64,000 nucleotides of DNA from Quillaja saponaria (Eukaryota; Streptophyta; Magnoliopsida; Fabales; Quillajaceae). The notes beneath the pieces were generated by a model. The model was not told where the DNA came from. It worked only from the letters and a program-made list of their open reading frames with translations, and ran no database searches. Shown piece after piece: positions 36,701-57,865 of this stretch (positions within the stretch are counted from its first letter, which is position 1; each line of letters starts with the position of its first letter). The position numbers and the translations under genes are program-made. Location: assembly GCA_029379385.1 (NCBI GenBank), contig CM055607.1, positions 11,284,001 to 11,348,000 of the forward strand. Reading direction: 5' to 3'.

Positions 36701-38263
36701 AAGGGATCACTAATAAGGCAGCAGATGCTTTCTCTAGGAAACCTCATGATACAGACACAGGGGTGACAGAAACAGTAGTCTGCATGGCTATTAGTGGTAT
36801 CACCACTAATTTGTTAAGCCAAAAAACTCACTCTTGGAGCACCGATCCTAAGTTACAGTCCATCATCCAAGCAAAACAAGCAGATAATGAAGCTTTTCCT
36901 AAATATACTTGGGAACACAATCAGTTGAAAAGGAATGGCAAACTACTGATAGGTGACAATGTCAATTTGAAAGACACCCTGCTACACTACTTTCATGCAA
37001 GTGCCTTGGCAGGTCATTCAGGTTATCAACCCTTTTATTAGGATGAGTGCAATCTGCTAATGGAAAGGTATGAGAAGGGACATTAGACACTATATCAGAA
37101 GTTGTGTCACATGTCAAAAGGCCAAGTATGTACCTGTTGTAAACCCTGGCCTGTTACAGCCTCTATCAATTCCAACAAGAGTTTGGGCTAGCATTGCCAT
37201 GGATTTTGTTGAAGGTTTACCTAAATCCCAAGGCAAGGAAGTGATTCTAGTCGTAGTAGACAGACTCAGCAAGTATGGACATTTTATAGCACTACCACAT
37301 CCATATTCTGCCTTGACAGTAGCTCAGGCCTTCTTGGATCAGGTTTTCAAGTTACATGGTTGTCCAGAGACTATTGTATCTGACAGAGACAAAGTATTTT
37401 TAAGCAAGTTTTGGGAGGAGCTTATGAAGAAATTGGGGATAAGTCTTACTATGTCTACTGCCTATCACCCCCAGACAGACGGACAATCTGAAGTTCTTAA
37501 TAGGTGTCTTGAGACCTACCTCAGGTGCATGACTGCTGACAGGCCAAAGGAATGGTCTAGGTGGATACCTTTGGCTGAATATTGTTACAATACCAATTTT
37601 CACTCAGCTATTCAAACCACTCCATATAAAGCTCTTTATGGACTCAAACCCACCATACACTTGCCTTACATCCCTGGAGATTCATTGAATGAGGTAGTAG
37701 ATAGAAGTCTTACAACTAGAGAATCAGCTCTAAGACTGCTTAAAAGCCATCTTTCAAGGGCTCCAGACAGGATGAGGTCACAAGCCAACAAACACAGGAA
37801 GGATAAGGAATTAGAGGTGGGGAGTTGGGTTTATCTCAAACTCAGATCCTACAGGTAATTGTTTGTTGCTAGAAGACCTTTCTACAAGTTATCCTACAGG
37901 TATTATGGCCCATATCAGATCCTCAAACGCATTGGCCAAGTTGCTTATCAATTGGCATTACCACTATCTTCCAAAATCCATCCAACCTTCCATATTTCTC
38001 AACGGAAACAACACATTGCCCAGTTCTAGCCAGTACTGACTTGCCTGATTTTGATGAAGAAGGCAACATCACTCTGCAACCACAGGCTATCTTAGACAGG
38101 AAGGTTATTAATGAGAACAACAAACCTGTTACCCAAGTTTTGGTTCATTGGTATCACACATTCCCTGAGGATGCAACCTGGATGGATTTCCAGAAGTTCT
38201 TGCAGCAATTTCCCACTTTACTGAAGACCCTTGAGGACAAGTGTTGTTTGAGGGAGGGGCAAT

Positions 38264-38553
38264 TAATAGAAATTAAATAACTAAGAGGGGTATAATGGTA
38301 ATATCATGTGGGAGGGACATCTTTGTAATTCAGTTATCTGTTTGTTTTCTTTACCAATTCTGGCAGTCAATTATCCAGACTGGATAACCAATTCACCAAC
38401 AACGAGAAGCCTTCATATGGGTTTGTTGTATACAGTTTGTTATGCTGATTTTTGGAATGATAATTTCTCTCTGGTTTTTCTTCCCCTTCTCTCTCTTTTC
38501 TCTCTAGCACTCTCTGTAATTTTCTTCTAATCCTTGAATTTTAGTTGCTATCA
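38264..38553 (+). repeat. 3' LTR of the gypsy element
   Basis: 290 bp. Its first dinucleotide is TA instead of TG, a mutation in the terminal motif. It otherwise follows the 5' LTR closely and is followed by GAGAT. Confidence 0.95.
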
Positions 38554-38818
38554 GAGATTTGGAGGTTGTAGCAGTAGGTATGAAAAGGCGAAACCAAAGA
38601 TTGCAGGTGGGATCAATGGTGATATCAAAGGATTTAACCCCATTAATGGGGTTTGGATTAGCTCGGGACTCCCTGTCAAGGAAATTAAGAAGACGACGGT
38701 TGATGGTACCATCAGAACGGAGAGCTGCGTTGGCAACGAAGGAGAGAAAAGAAATTGAAATCCGGGTCTTCCATGGAAGGAACAGTTTCTGTTTCTCCGA
38801 TGAGTCAGATTTCACCAT

Positions 38819-41800
38819 TACTGTTTATGAAATTCTAGACTACAGACTGAAGCAACTAGATCTATAAAGCAATAATGCGTGAGAAATGTATGAAAAAATA
38901 TTAGTGCGTTGAATTTTTTTTAATGAATGGGGTCCACTAGATATTGTGGACTGTTGGGTTGTATGGGCTCCTTTTTTATAGTTTAAAAAAAAATAGTAAA
39001 AGGCGTACTGTATTTGAAAATGATTTTTGTAAATTGATAACTTCAACACTATTAATATATGAATTATTATTATTTGTAAAAAAAATTAGTTTTTAAAAAT
39101 TATATTTATTACAATTTAACAAATTCTCTTAAAACATAAGTTAAAAAATTTCTTCTAGATTTACTAAATTAATTTACTTCAGTCATATCACATATCTTAA
39201 ATTATGAAGAGTTATAATATGATCTTTTCATTTTATCATATAAAATACATGCTGAATGATTTTTTTTTTTTTTTAAATTATCATTTTAAATTTTTAGTCT
39301 TATTTAAAAAATAAAAAAAGAGTTAGTGTGTTAATAAAAGTGATGTGAGTAGCTAGCACCAAAAAAAAGAGTGATATGAGTAGTTATTAAGAGATAAAAT
39401 AGAATTGTAGTTGATATGTGAGTGGTTAGGGGTAAAGGTAGTTATTGGAGGAGAAAAATTATTATTTTTAGCTAATTTAATTTAGTTTAATATTAATTAC
39501 TTTATACTATTTTAAGGAAGGAGACCATAATTTTTTTTTTTTAGATTTTAGAATAGTATAGATAGACATACTTTTCACAAAAATAAATAAATTATTATGT
39601 ATATATTTTTAATATTTTATTTCTTTTCATTTTGTTATAAAATAAGAGACTCATACCTATATGACCCTTAAAAGAATTGTTAGTAATAATAATTAAGAAA
39701 ATATAATAAAAAAAATTTAAAATATTATTTTGTAAAAAATTTTAAAGTGCACAATTAGGAATAATTTAATTTATAATAACAAATAAAATAATAAGAGTAA
39801 AGATATTTATCAAACATGAGATTTTAATTGATTGTTTCTTTTCACTTAGCCCATTTCGACTATATTCATGTGGAGGAATACTTAAATACTATTCTAATGA
39901 ATGATTATAAATAAAAAAATAATCTTCAAAGTCAATTGAATTTAAATTATGTAGTTGATTCAATTCAGTTATTATTATTATTATTACAAATTCATTAATA
40001 TAAATAATAATAATAACAATTACAATCTTATAACTTTTAAGATTGAGAAAAATTAGATAAAAAAATCATAGAACTAAATTAATCCATACTTGAGAATATA
40101 TATATATATATACTACATTCCTTCATATTTAAGAGAAGCAATTCAAGAACATTTTCAAATGTTAAAAGCTATGAAGTCGAAGCTGTGATCTTGGTTAAAA
40201 TTCACCTTCAAGAAACCTAGTTAATTTTAGTACCAACCAACCGAAAAAAAATAAAAAATAAAAAATAAAAAATAATTAATATAAATAAAAAATAATTACA
40301 ATTTTATGTTAAAACAAATCGAGATTGAGAGTTTAATATGATGTTAAATTATAGATAAAAATTATTTAGAATAATTATTATATAAATAAAATAATTACAT
40401 TCTTATTACTATTAATATATAAAAGAATTAGGGAAACAATGTGAGCACTATTAAAAAGTCATTTATATAGAATTTAAAATAAAAAATAATATAAATGAAA
40501 ATTAAATTTATATAAGGTATGTATATTTTAAAAAGCCACTATAGATGTAGATATAAATTAGACCATTTGACTTTTGAAAATTAAAGATGCTTGGGTTTGG
40601 GTAAATTTATTTAGATATTTATTAGTATAAGTAAAATAAAACAATTATAATCCTATTACTATTAATATATAAAAGAATTAGGGAAACAATGTGATCACTA
40701 TTAAAAAGTCATTTATATAAAATTTAAAAAATTAGAATTTAAACTAAAAAATGATATAAATGAAAATTAAATTTGTATAAGGTGTTTATATTTAAAAAAT
40801 CACTTTTATATACAAGTATAGATATAGATATAAATTAGACCATTTGATTTTTGAAATTCAAAGATACTTGGCTTTGGGTAAATTTATTTAGATATTTATT
40901 CTTATAAGTAAAATAAAACAATTATAACCCTATTACTATTAATATATACAAGAATTAGGGAAACATTGTGATCACTATTAAAAAATCATTTATATAAAAT
41001 TATAATTTAAACTAAAAAATCATATAAATGAAAATTAAATTTTCATAAGGTGTGCATATTTTAAAAAATAGAAAGATTTTTTCATTAAATCACTTTTATA
41101 TATTGGAATAGATATAGATATAAATTAGAGACCATTTGACTTTAGAAAATCAAAGATGCTTGGCTCTAGGTAAATTTATCATTATTAAATTAAACTTGAT
41201 CCTAGTTTTATTAGATATTTGTGTTTAAATCATTAGCAGATTACGTTAAAGTTTAATTCAATCTTAAATTTAGATCGGATCTGATTGATTTATTGTAAAG
41301 TCACAAAATTATATAGTCTAAAAAATAATATTTTTTTGGGATCAAATCAATTCTTGAGATAAAATAATTTATCTAATGATTGTGAATTAAAGTCTTTAGG
41401 AGTTTAAATATGATATTTTTATAAATTAAAATAGCAATTGATTAACAAATTACAATCTTATAATGATTTGATTTACTTTTGTAAATCATATGTCCAACAA
41501 GCTTCTTATACAAAAATAAAAATAAAAATTACAACAGTATTCATATGATTTCTAGTACAATAAATTAAACTTACTCTACTTCTTCTTTATTGTGATAAAT
41601 AACACAGGTTGAAAATTTCAAATAAGAAAAAAAAAAAAAAAACCGGTTGCAAACAATTGGTATGAATGGCTTAGGGAACAATCTAGCCGAATCAATTTCT
41701 TTCTTGTCCCCAATCAATTCTCTTATGGGCCATGTTCTCTCCTTGTAGTTCTGCTGTAAACTGGGTCTGGGCCAATTTAGGAACACACTTAAAACCTAGA

Positions 41801-41936
41801 AGCCCAGGCCATAGCCGACCTGCTCGCTTAAGTTATCGTCCTTGCAAGTCAATTGCACAGATATTCATCTTCTGCAAAAAGTGTCTCTTGCACTGAAACT
41901 CCGGAAGCGAGAGCAGGAAAACGCAATAGGAGGTGG
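38819..41936. other. AT-rich intergenic spacer upstream of CNOT11
   Basis: Starts with the former promoter of the dead carboxylesterase (reading leftward) and ends with the CNOT11 promoter and 5' UTR. The middle is extremely AT-rich with simple AATAAA/ATT repeats (39975-40020, 40245-40300) and holds the 265-bp triple repeat at 40389-41180. No gene is visible on either strand. Confidence 0.6.
40389..41180. repeat. Three-copy tandem repeat of about 265 bp
   Basis: Units begin near 40389, 40641 and 40919. Each contains TATTACTATTAATATATA, then AAGAATTAGGGAAACA, GAAAATTAAATTT, and finally AGACCATTTGA with CAAAGATRCTTGG or similar. Divergence is modest (about 10%) with small indels; the third copy is truncated at its 3' end. 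Non-coding. Confidence 0.85.
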
Positions 41937-50731
<8,795 letters not shown>

Positions 50732-53700
50732 TTTCTTTAGTGCCCTTTCGGGAAAGTTTTTTCGAAACCCTAATATTGCTTGTAGATAATGTATTATTTT
50801 TAAGAGGTAGTCAGTGATGTGTACTCGTCTCAATTTTATAAACAATAAGATGTGATTTAATTTGCTTGTAGAAGAAACGTTGTCAGCAAGATCATATTTC
50901 ATGCTTATCCGTTACTTTTCTGTATCCACTGGGATTCGACATTGGTACCTGTTTGTAAGCATGAAGACGTCCTATGAAATCATTAGCAGCTAGGATAGAG
51001 ATTGGGTAGAATGTTAAGTTCAGGTGCATGCATTAATCCATAATAATTGAAGTTTGAGACAAAATCAGATCTAATCTGTGTAGATAATTGCTTTTAGTGA
51101 CCAAATTTTAGAGTCAGGTACATGCATGACTACCTAGTAAGAGATTCAAATAGTATTGTACGTTTTGCTGTACGGCTGGGTCACTGATATGTACCCCTTA
51201 GATAAATGATACATTTAAGTGATTTCTCATCTTATAATCCTTGGGCTGTTAGATCTATGCTACATATTTAACTTTTTAAAGGTGCCTCTAGTACGGGGTT
51301 AAAAATGTGAGGGTTAAATTATGCATAGAAATAATATCATGGAAGATATATTAAGTAGATAAATATTAAATATAATTGTGTTTAGTTGTGATTATAAATG
51401 TAAGTTAATTTTTAATTTTTTATATGTTAATCATAATCGGTACAATATTAATGATTAAAAAAATTATTAATTTGAGGATATAATTATTTAATTTTATAAT
51501 TATCTTGTGATAATGATAAAATATAATACCATGTAAAAATAAAAGTTGTTTTAGTGAACAAATGGAACCTAATTTTAAAATTAATTAAATAATGATTATA
51601 TATATATAAATAGAATTCTTACCAATAAATTAGCAAAACAACTTATTGTTTTTTATAATAAAAAATAAAATAAAATAATATTTAACTTTCATGATTATGT
51701 CACAAAAAAAAAATAGATTACCCTTGTGGCAGCCCTTGATTCTTGGTTTGAAAGTTTGGGTATTTGAAAAGTTTTGGTATTTGCGAGGTTGGTTGTGATA
51801 CACCACATACACACCAAAAAATAAAAATGCTAATATATATATGTATCACACCAAAAAATAAAAAATTTACAATTTGAAGAGAGAGAGAGATTTTAAACAT
51901 ATTGTGGTTGATGATGAATTTCAAATACCCGTGAACCTCAATGACGGCCTGACACCTCTGTACTTCTTTGTCATATTATACCATGCTTAACCCATCTCCT
52001 ACTGCCCTCCAGTAGTTTAATCTTTACCCCACATTTTAGAAGCAAGTGTCAATCCCAGATATTTTAACCTTCTAATCAAATTTTGGATTTTGTGCCAAAC
52101 ACACGTAATACAGCATATACTTCACTCCCTCAAGGCTTAGCCTCCTTTAACCCTTTACCAAACACACCCTAAGGATTAGTCAAATTAATATTCTAATTTC
52201 TAATCATTAACATATTTAGCTTTTACAACTATGAATTAGTCAGATTAAATTTTGGGTTTGAGACAAATTGTATTTAAAATTATTGCATTGTCAAAGTTGT
52301 AAAGCAAACTGATAATGAAACTGAGAAAGCAATAAATTAGACCAAGTAATCTATTTCTCTCTATGAATTAGCCTTTTTCCTATGGGTCATTGTCCTTTCC
52401 AATAGTTTAGTTTTTAAACACAATTAAAGGCTGCTTTTTCTTTGTACATCAGTACTAAGAGCTGTACGTGGTTTAAAGTAGTGAAAGGTTTGATCTTATC
52501 TCCTAATTGTATTGTATTAATTAAAAGTTGTTAATATGAAAGTGAATAATGCTTTCCAAGTTATTAAATTTGTTCCTTTTGCAACTTGCAAATAAGATTA
52601 GGGAATTAATCATGGCTTCCATTATAAAACGCATGCTATATGATTACTTAATGCTTCTTTCTTTGTTAGACATTAATTCCTCTTGAATCCTTCCTTGATG
52701 GATATATATTCTTACACTATCAAATAATATACATTTAATTTTTGGATGGTTATACACTTTTTTAATTAAATTTAAACAACTCATACATTATTTTAGATTC
52801 GTTTATCTTCACAATGTGTTTCCAACCTCTAGCTACAATTTTTATGCAAAATTATTTGGTAGAGAAGCCATTTTATAAAGAGTGGAATAGCATGTGAAAA
52901 ATTCTTTAGATTGAAGACTTGAATAGTAAAAAGTTGACCATATTTAGATTATTATTTCTACCAAAATTGACGAATGCCTTGGAAATATTAGTTCATTGAA
53001 TGGTTGGTTCATATATATTACACTTTTTTAAGGTCTTGAATTGAGAAAATCGATATCACATGGCAAAAAAGCAATATAGAAACTTCTTATTCAATGAATA
53101 AATTTATGTAAATAAGATTTTATTTTTTATTAATGAATTTGGATCCTCTCGCATTTATAAAAAACATGAAGATTATCTCTTGGTACTTGAGAAAAAAAAA
53201 AGTTATAATATTTTTTTTTCAAAGCATTTCTATATAAATATATTCTTATAGGGGGGAAATTGTTTTTATTTATCCGAGCAGTATTTCTTATTGTTCCTTA
53301 TGCATTGAAGAAGATCATGATCAATGATTGAGAGAGTTACTTCCTTTTTTTTTTTTTTTATTGAAATCTAAATATGAATTCTACATGCAATAAGGATTAC
53401 GTAAACTCTTTCAATATAAACTAAGAATAATTTTTTTATTTAACGGTCATTTTTATAAAATCTCATACAATGTTTATAATTTTCTTCTATTTTAAAAGAA
53501 TTTACTATATTCATATTGTCATCAAACTGTATTAAAATCTGCATTAATTATCCCTGATTAAAAAAATCTGACATTTCACCTTTTTGTCAATAAGGAAAAG
53601 CAGTTGTTTACTGTATATCATATTTGGAACCTTGAATCGCCCCCATGTGTATTGAATTCAAAATGGATAGTAGTATAACACAGAGCCAGAGAGAAAAATA

Positions 53701-54596
53701 TTATAATGGAGGCCTAAAACAGATCTAAAAAAACGTGGCAAGCAGAGAGACAACATAAGCATATGTTGGAATTTGATTGCATGCCATATGAAAGATTTTG
53801 GGTCATATAACAGTGTCAGAAAAAAATAAATTATTATGTTGTTGTTGTTGTTGCTACTAAAATCTTATGAAAGATATTCTTGATCCTTGTATGCCTTTTC
53901 ATTTCCAATGCAGTTGCTTGATGGTTTTTTTCAAAGTCTTTCCATTTTTGGTTAAATATTGTAGACTATTATTTGCCCTTAACCAATCATATTGCACAAT
54001 CCAACCCTTATAATATTCCACCTGCTTATTCGATCACAATATTTTATTTTTCTATTGGTCGCTGAGTTCTAATAGGCTTATACCTATTTTATTTATTTAG
54101 ATTAGAAAAATATATATTCATTTTAAAATAAAATAAAATTATACAAATTCTACCCCTCTCCCAAATACCACCAGATTTCCAACCAAAATGTCTTTTTCTT
54201 TCGAGGTAAGGAAACTCACTGAACAGTAAACAACAATAATTGCCCAACAATCCTTATAATGCTTGAGAGAGTTGAATCTAAGTGGGTCCCACGAAATTTA
54301 TACGTGGTACCGTCTTAGTGAAACCACGCTACCTAAACCAGCTCACTATCAGCATCCAATTATTTGCTTATAAGGCTTAATTGTGGGGTCTCTTTTCAGG
54401 GCACAATGCTCAGTAAGTGGGACCTACCTTTTATAATTCACCAATCACAAGATCTACAGAGTATATGCCCGTAGCTTTTCGACATGGGTACTTGGCCACA
54501 CCAAAAAACTTGTAATAATATATACCAATTAACTTCAATGGCTTATATATATATGTATAGGAGACTAAGGAAGTTCCTAAAACTAAAGGAAAGCAA
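50732..54596. other. AT-rich intergenic region
   Basis: Begins with the CNOT11 3' UTR and ends with the promoter of the BYPASS1-like gene, where TATATATATATG occurs at about 54544-54556. In between I see only AT-rich unique sequence, an AG repeat (51879-51891), a (GTT)n tract at 53838-53852 and A/T tracts. No coding signal on either strand. Confidence 0.55.
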
Positions 54597-55662
54597 ATGA
54601 AAAACAACACAATGAAGGAACCTTCAGCTATCCTTAAGGGCCTATCCTTGCGGTGGATTTTGGCTTCTCCGGCAGCGGTTGCACCCTTACCCATAAGAAG
54701 CCGATTTGATCAACAACTCACGGCGGAACTCGACACCCTTCGGTCACAAGGTAGCAACACTAATAAATTGCCTGAATCCACTAAGTCTGCCATTTGGTTG
54801 ATCCAAGCACTTGATGCTTCCATCAACACCCAAAAACTAGCCTTGGATTCAATTATTAATGTTGTTCATTATCAAGGTGCGAGTGATCGAAAAGTTGCCG
54901 ATGAATACCTCGAAATTAATATTGGAATGCTTGATTCGTGTAATTATTTAGTAGAAAAAATTGAGCTTGTTAAAAGTTATGTAAAATCAGTGAGGGTGTT
55001 GACACATTTATTAGGTCATGGGAGTAGTGTTGTTGAGCTTAGTGCAATGGCATTATCACGTGCATTAAACGTGTTAGAATCATGTCATGGTTTGGAGAAG
55101 CAATGTGGGAAAATTGACAAACAATGTGGGTCAATGTTAAGAAGAATGTTGAGGCAAAAACTAGTAGTAGTGCATGATTCAGAATTAAAGTGAAATCCTA
55201 TGTGGGTCGAAGGCAATGGGGTTACTAGTTTGCAGATTTCTTGAACTTGCATTGTCGTTTAATTCGAAACGACAATTGCCCACAACAAGAAGAAAGAAGC
55301 AGTCTCAACCAATGGTTTCTTCATGGTCCAATTTGTTGGAAGAATTGCAAAATGGAGCAGTGAAAGGATCATCGATGCTTAGTGAGTTGCAGCAAACAAT
55401 TACTGCAGCTGAGGACTTGGAAGATAAAATGAAGTGTAAAAAGAAGCAAAAGAAAGTGATTGTTGTTGCTTCAGGTGTTGAAGAATTGAAGAGAAACTGT
55501 GGAGAATTGGAGGGTGGGATTGAGGTTATAGAGGGAAAACTAAAAGAGTTGTATAAACATTTGATTGATATTAGAATGGCTTTGTTGGGGATCTTATCCC
55601 ATGGCATTGTAATTAGAATATTGGAGGAAACTTGGAGCAATTCCATTTTGTGCACAAAGTAA
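54597..55662 (+). pseudogene. BYPASS1 (BPS1)-like gene interrupted by one frameshift
   Basis: Intronless gene resembling the plant-specific BPS1/BPS1-like family, in which Arabidopsis BPS1 restrains production of a root-derived mobile signal; the biochemical activity is unknown. The first segment (54597-55193, 198 codons) has the family pattern of a helical N-terminal half: FDQQLTAELDTL, WLIQALDASINTQKLAL, VADEYLEINIGMLDSCN. The second segment (frame open from about 55189 to 55662) continues with LCGSKAMGLLVCRFLELALS and a coiled-coil tail ending in a short LLGILSHG helix. Joined length would be about 355 residues, near the family norm (about 349). The frames differ by one base at 55186-55192, where AAAGTGAA creates a TGA. 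Everything else is well preserved, so this may be a very recent lesion, a natural variant or a sequence error. Family call from remembered pattern, not alignment. Confidence 0.72.
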
Positions 55663-55738
55663 GATATGTATAAATATTTGCTTTATGAACTCTTATATGT
55701 CCCTCAATTTCTTGCATGAACTCTTATATGCTTGATCC

Positions 55739-55760
55739 ATTAACCCTAACCCTAACCCTT
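55739..55760. repeat. Short interstitial telomere-type repeat
   Basis: TTAACCCTAACCCTAACCCT: about two and a half perfect copies of the plant-variant-like CCCTAA hexamer (Arabidopsis-type telomeres are CCCTAAA, so the phase is not exact). It lies about 80 bases after the BYPASS1-like stop codon. Confidence 0.7.
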
Positions 55761-56832
55761 TACAATTAGCAAATACCTCATATAAAACTCACTACAACAA
55801 AACCAAAGGGTACTACTTAGCTGCATTTTTTTTTCATCTTTATATATACAATAATCTCATCGCACGCACCTAGTTACACACGTTTAAATTTTATTATTTT
55901 TTTAGTCAATAATGTGTAACATTTTTTAGGCCACATACTCTAATTATTTTATCAACTCTTAGCCAATTTACTAACAAAAGATGTCATTTACAAATAACAT
56001 GTAAATTGTCAAGGACTAAACTGAGTTACTCACAAAGTATCTCATTCAAACATAACAAGTAAATCATTTGATTAATTTGCTAATTATCTCATTTACAAAT
56101 AACATGTAAATCTTCTAATATTAGTTAGCCACTTACTCAATTTCATTGCAAATTGTTCTCAATATCATTAGGCATAATACTTAAAATCAATCTCTACAAT
56201 TGACATGGTGCATCACATATTAATAGACTGGTGGCCAAATTATATATATTTTTTTGGTTGAAGTGGCAACAAACAATATCAGAGTGTGAATTTTGTGCTC
56301 AATAAAAGGACCAGCTCATTGCTGTTAGGCTCATTGGCCATAATCATCACGGCCCATTTCTATTAATACTGTAAAAATAGGAGATTAGGCTCACTGGGCC
56401 ATAACTGTTGAATTCTAGCCCACGCAATCTTCTGTACTTCAGGTTTTGGATGTCCTAACTCTTGAGGATACAAAAGATTTGCAGTAATTGTGGCTATTAA
56501 ATATGTTTTTTTTTAATTTAATAATTATTATATTCAAATTAAATTATACCTATCTCGATTATATATATATTTATAAAAAATTTCAAGATTAAAAAAATAA
56601 AATAAAATATAAGAATAAATAATTAGACTTTTTTTCTTTCAAATTAGGCAATATTATAAGATAGGGATAACTAGTAACAATTTTTTAAATTAGAAACATG
56701 GTTATGTATATATATATATTTTTTTATACTTATCTTGCACGATTCCTTACTTTATTTGCTCTTTAAATTTAAAAAAAAAATAAAATTGACTAATTATTTT
56801 ATGTTTTGAAAGTTTCTTCTTGACACTTAAAA

Positions 56833-56841
56833 AACCCCTAA
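56833..56841 (+). promoter_or_regulatory. Telo-box (AAACCCTAR)
   Basis: AAACCCTAG lies about 100 bases before a probable 5' UTR splice donor. Telo-boxes are frequent near plant transcription starts, especially in genes of the translation machinery. Its presence, followed by a leader with an intron, suggests that the downstream Harbinger-derived genes have an ordinary gene promoter. Confidence 0.45.
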
Positions 56842-57865
56842 ACCCTAGAATTTGTCTGTCTGTGGGTCTGATCGAAGAAACAGTTGGGGTCCAATAGAAG
56901 CAGGTCGACTGCACCAAGAGATTTCCGTGCTAACGCTGAAGACGGTGAGTTTGAATCCTAAATCTATGTTTTACACTTTATGGCACCATCCTTAATTTTT
57001 TTGTTTCTTCTGTGTTTGGTTGTCGAGAAAATCCACGAAATGAATATTTTGTAAGATTCTATCTTCCATTGAGGGTTGGTTTCATTTGTTTCGGCGAAAC
57101 ATCAATTAGCGCGCCTATTTAAACTCAAGGTCATTGTATTAAGATTAACTGCGAAGAGGGGTTCGGTCGGAAATGATAACATTAGCCGATGTTTTTAGGC
57201 CTACTTTTTAGGTGCCTGCATTTGCTTCTATGGAAGCGCATTTGTATTTGGTGATTGATTCACTGTTCTTTCCTCGTAATTATGTTTTTCCAGCTGCATT
57301 TGGTTGTCTAGTTGATAACAAACTGGTCAAGAAAGGGGTTGGATTTGTTTGTTGTTGTACTAATTTTTTAATGGAATTACAGGATAAAGCTCTTCTAGTA
57401 TTTGGGCAATTGAGGGATAGGGTGGGATTTAGTGCAAAACGCTATATTAGAAATAACGTTTGGTTATCTTCCCCGGAAGACATTCACTTCACTCGAGAAC
57501 TATCTTTATTTGATCTCATTAGTCACCCTTGAGTCCAAACTGTGTTATGCTTCAGTGCTTGCTATTTTATATATTATATGTTTGTGAAATTTTTTTATTT
57601 ACTTCCTGTCTGGTGAATGAGGTTTTGTTATTTTTCGCATTGTTTTGTTGAAATGTTCAAATTATTACATGAAGAAAGATTGATGAATGGCTATTCCTTG
57701 TGCTTTTTCATTTTCGTATCTTGGGGGCCAATCTATTGTGGCTTAGAATTCCCGTGTTGGGTGGAATTTGAAATCAGTATGAGATTTATTTTAACTAATG
57801 GTGTTTTTAGGACTAATGGAATTGAAAAAGAAACTTCTTGGTTTCTATGTATTGAGATCTAAAGC

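Larger units (their letters stand above)
33435..38553 (+). mobile_element. Ty3/gypsy LTR retrotransposon with chromodomain (chromovirus)
   Basis: The 5' LTR is 33435-33728 (294 bp) and the 3' LTR 38264-38553 (290 bp). GAGAT target duplication at 33430-33434 and 38554-38558. A TATCAGAGCC primer-binding-site-like sequence follows the 5' LTR at 33734, and the purine tract GAGGGAGGGG lies before the 3' LTR. Coding remnants in gypsy order: gag (34021 on), CCHC knuckle (about 34630-34675), protease (LLDIGSTHNF, about 34895), reverse transcriptase (KLDLRSGYHQI; catalytic box FFNDI, with Asn replacing one Asp), RNase H (VETDAS), integrase (zinc-binding region, then DFVEG, SDRD and YHPQTDGQSE) and a chromodomain at about 38041-38220. 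Stops occur in gag, and frameshifts at about 35985 and 37035-37060, so it is no longer autonomous. It inserted into the CXE pseudogene in the opposite orientation. Clade (Reina or Tekay type) not settled. Confidence 0.95.
32902..38818 (-). pseudogene. CXE18-like carboxylesterase pseudogene split by a gypsy element
   Basis: A second copy of the intronless CXE at 24010-25023, same strand. The N-terminal part (38818-38559, about 87 codons) and the rest (33429-32902) are separated by a complete gypsy retrotransposon at 33435-38553 with a GAGAT duplication. Independent damage: about 70 residues between the nucleophile region and PNAIDI are missing near 33140; a TAG replaces Glu before YPNMIHAFY (near 32996); the nucleophile motif reads EDSAGA instead of GDSAGG; and the oxyanion motif reads HDGG instead of HGGG. 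The catalytic Ser and His codons survive. Loss of the oxyanion glycine suggests decay may have started before the insertion, but the order is not provable here. Confidence 0.93.
55663..57865. other. Spacer, including probable 5' UTR and promoter of the Harbinger-derived locus
   Basis: From 55663 to about 56820 the sequence is AT-rich and non-coding, with a short telomere-like tract at 55739-55760. At 56833-56841 an AAACCCTAG telo-box precedes a GC-richer leader that ends in GAAGACG/GTGAGT (donor near 56946), a likely non-coding first exon. Open frames at 57212-57532 and 57617-57862 show no family resemblance and are probably intronic or relic sequence. Confidence 0.5.

Noticed and set aside
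53141..53160. GAATTTGGATCCTCTCG resembling the end of the hAT MITE at 23382
   Set aside because: No opposite end or 8-bp duplication found nearby; too short to call.
57212..57862. Open frames of 106 and 81 codons between the leader exon and the Harbinger ORF1 fragment
   Set aside because: I looked for the missing Myb/SANT domain here and found no matching pattern; they appear to be intronic or relic sequence.
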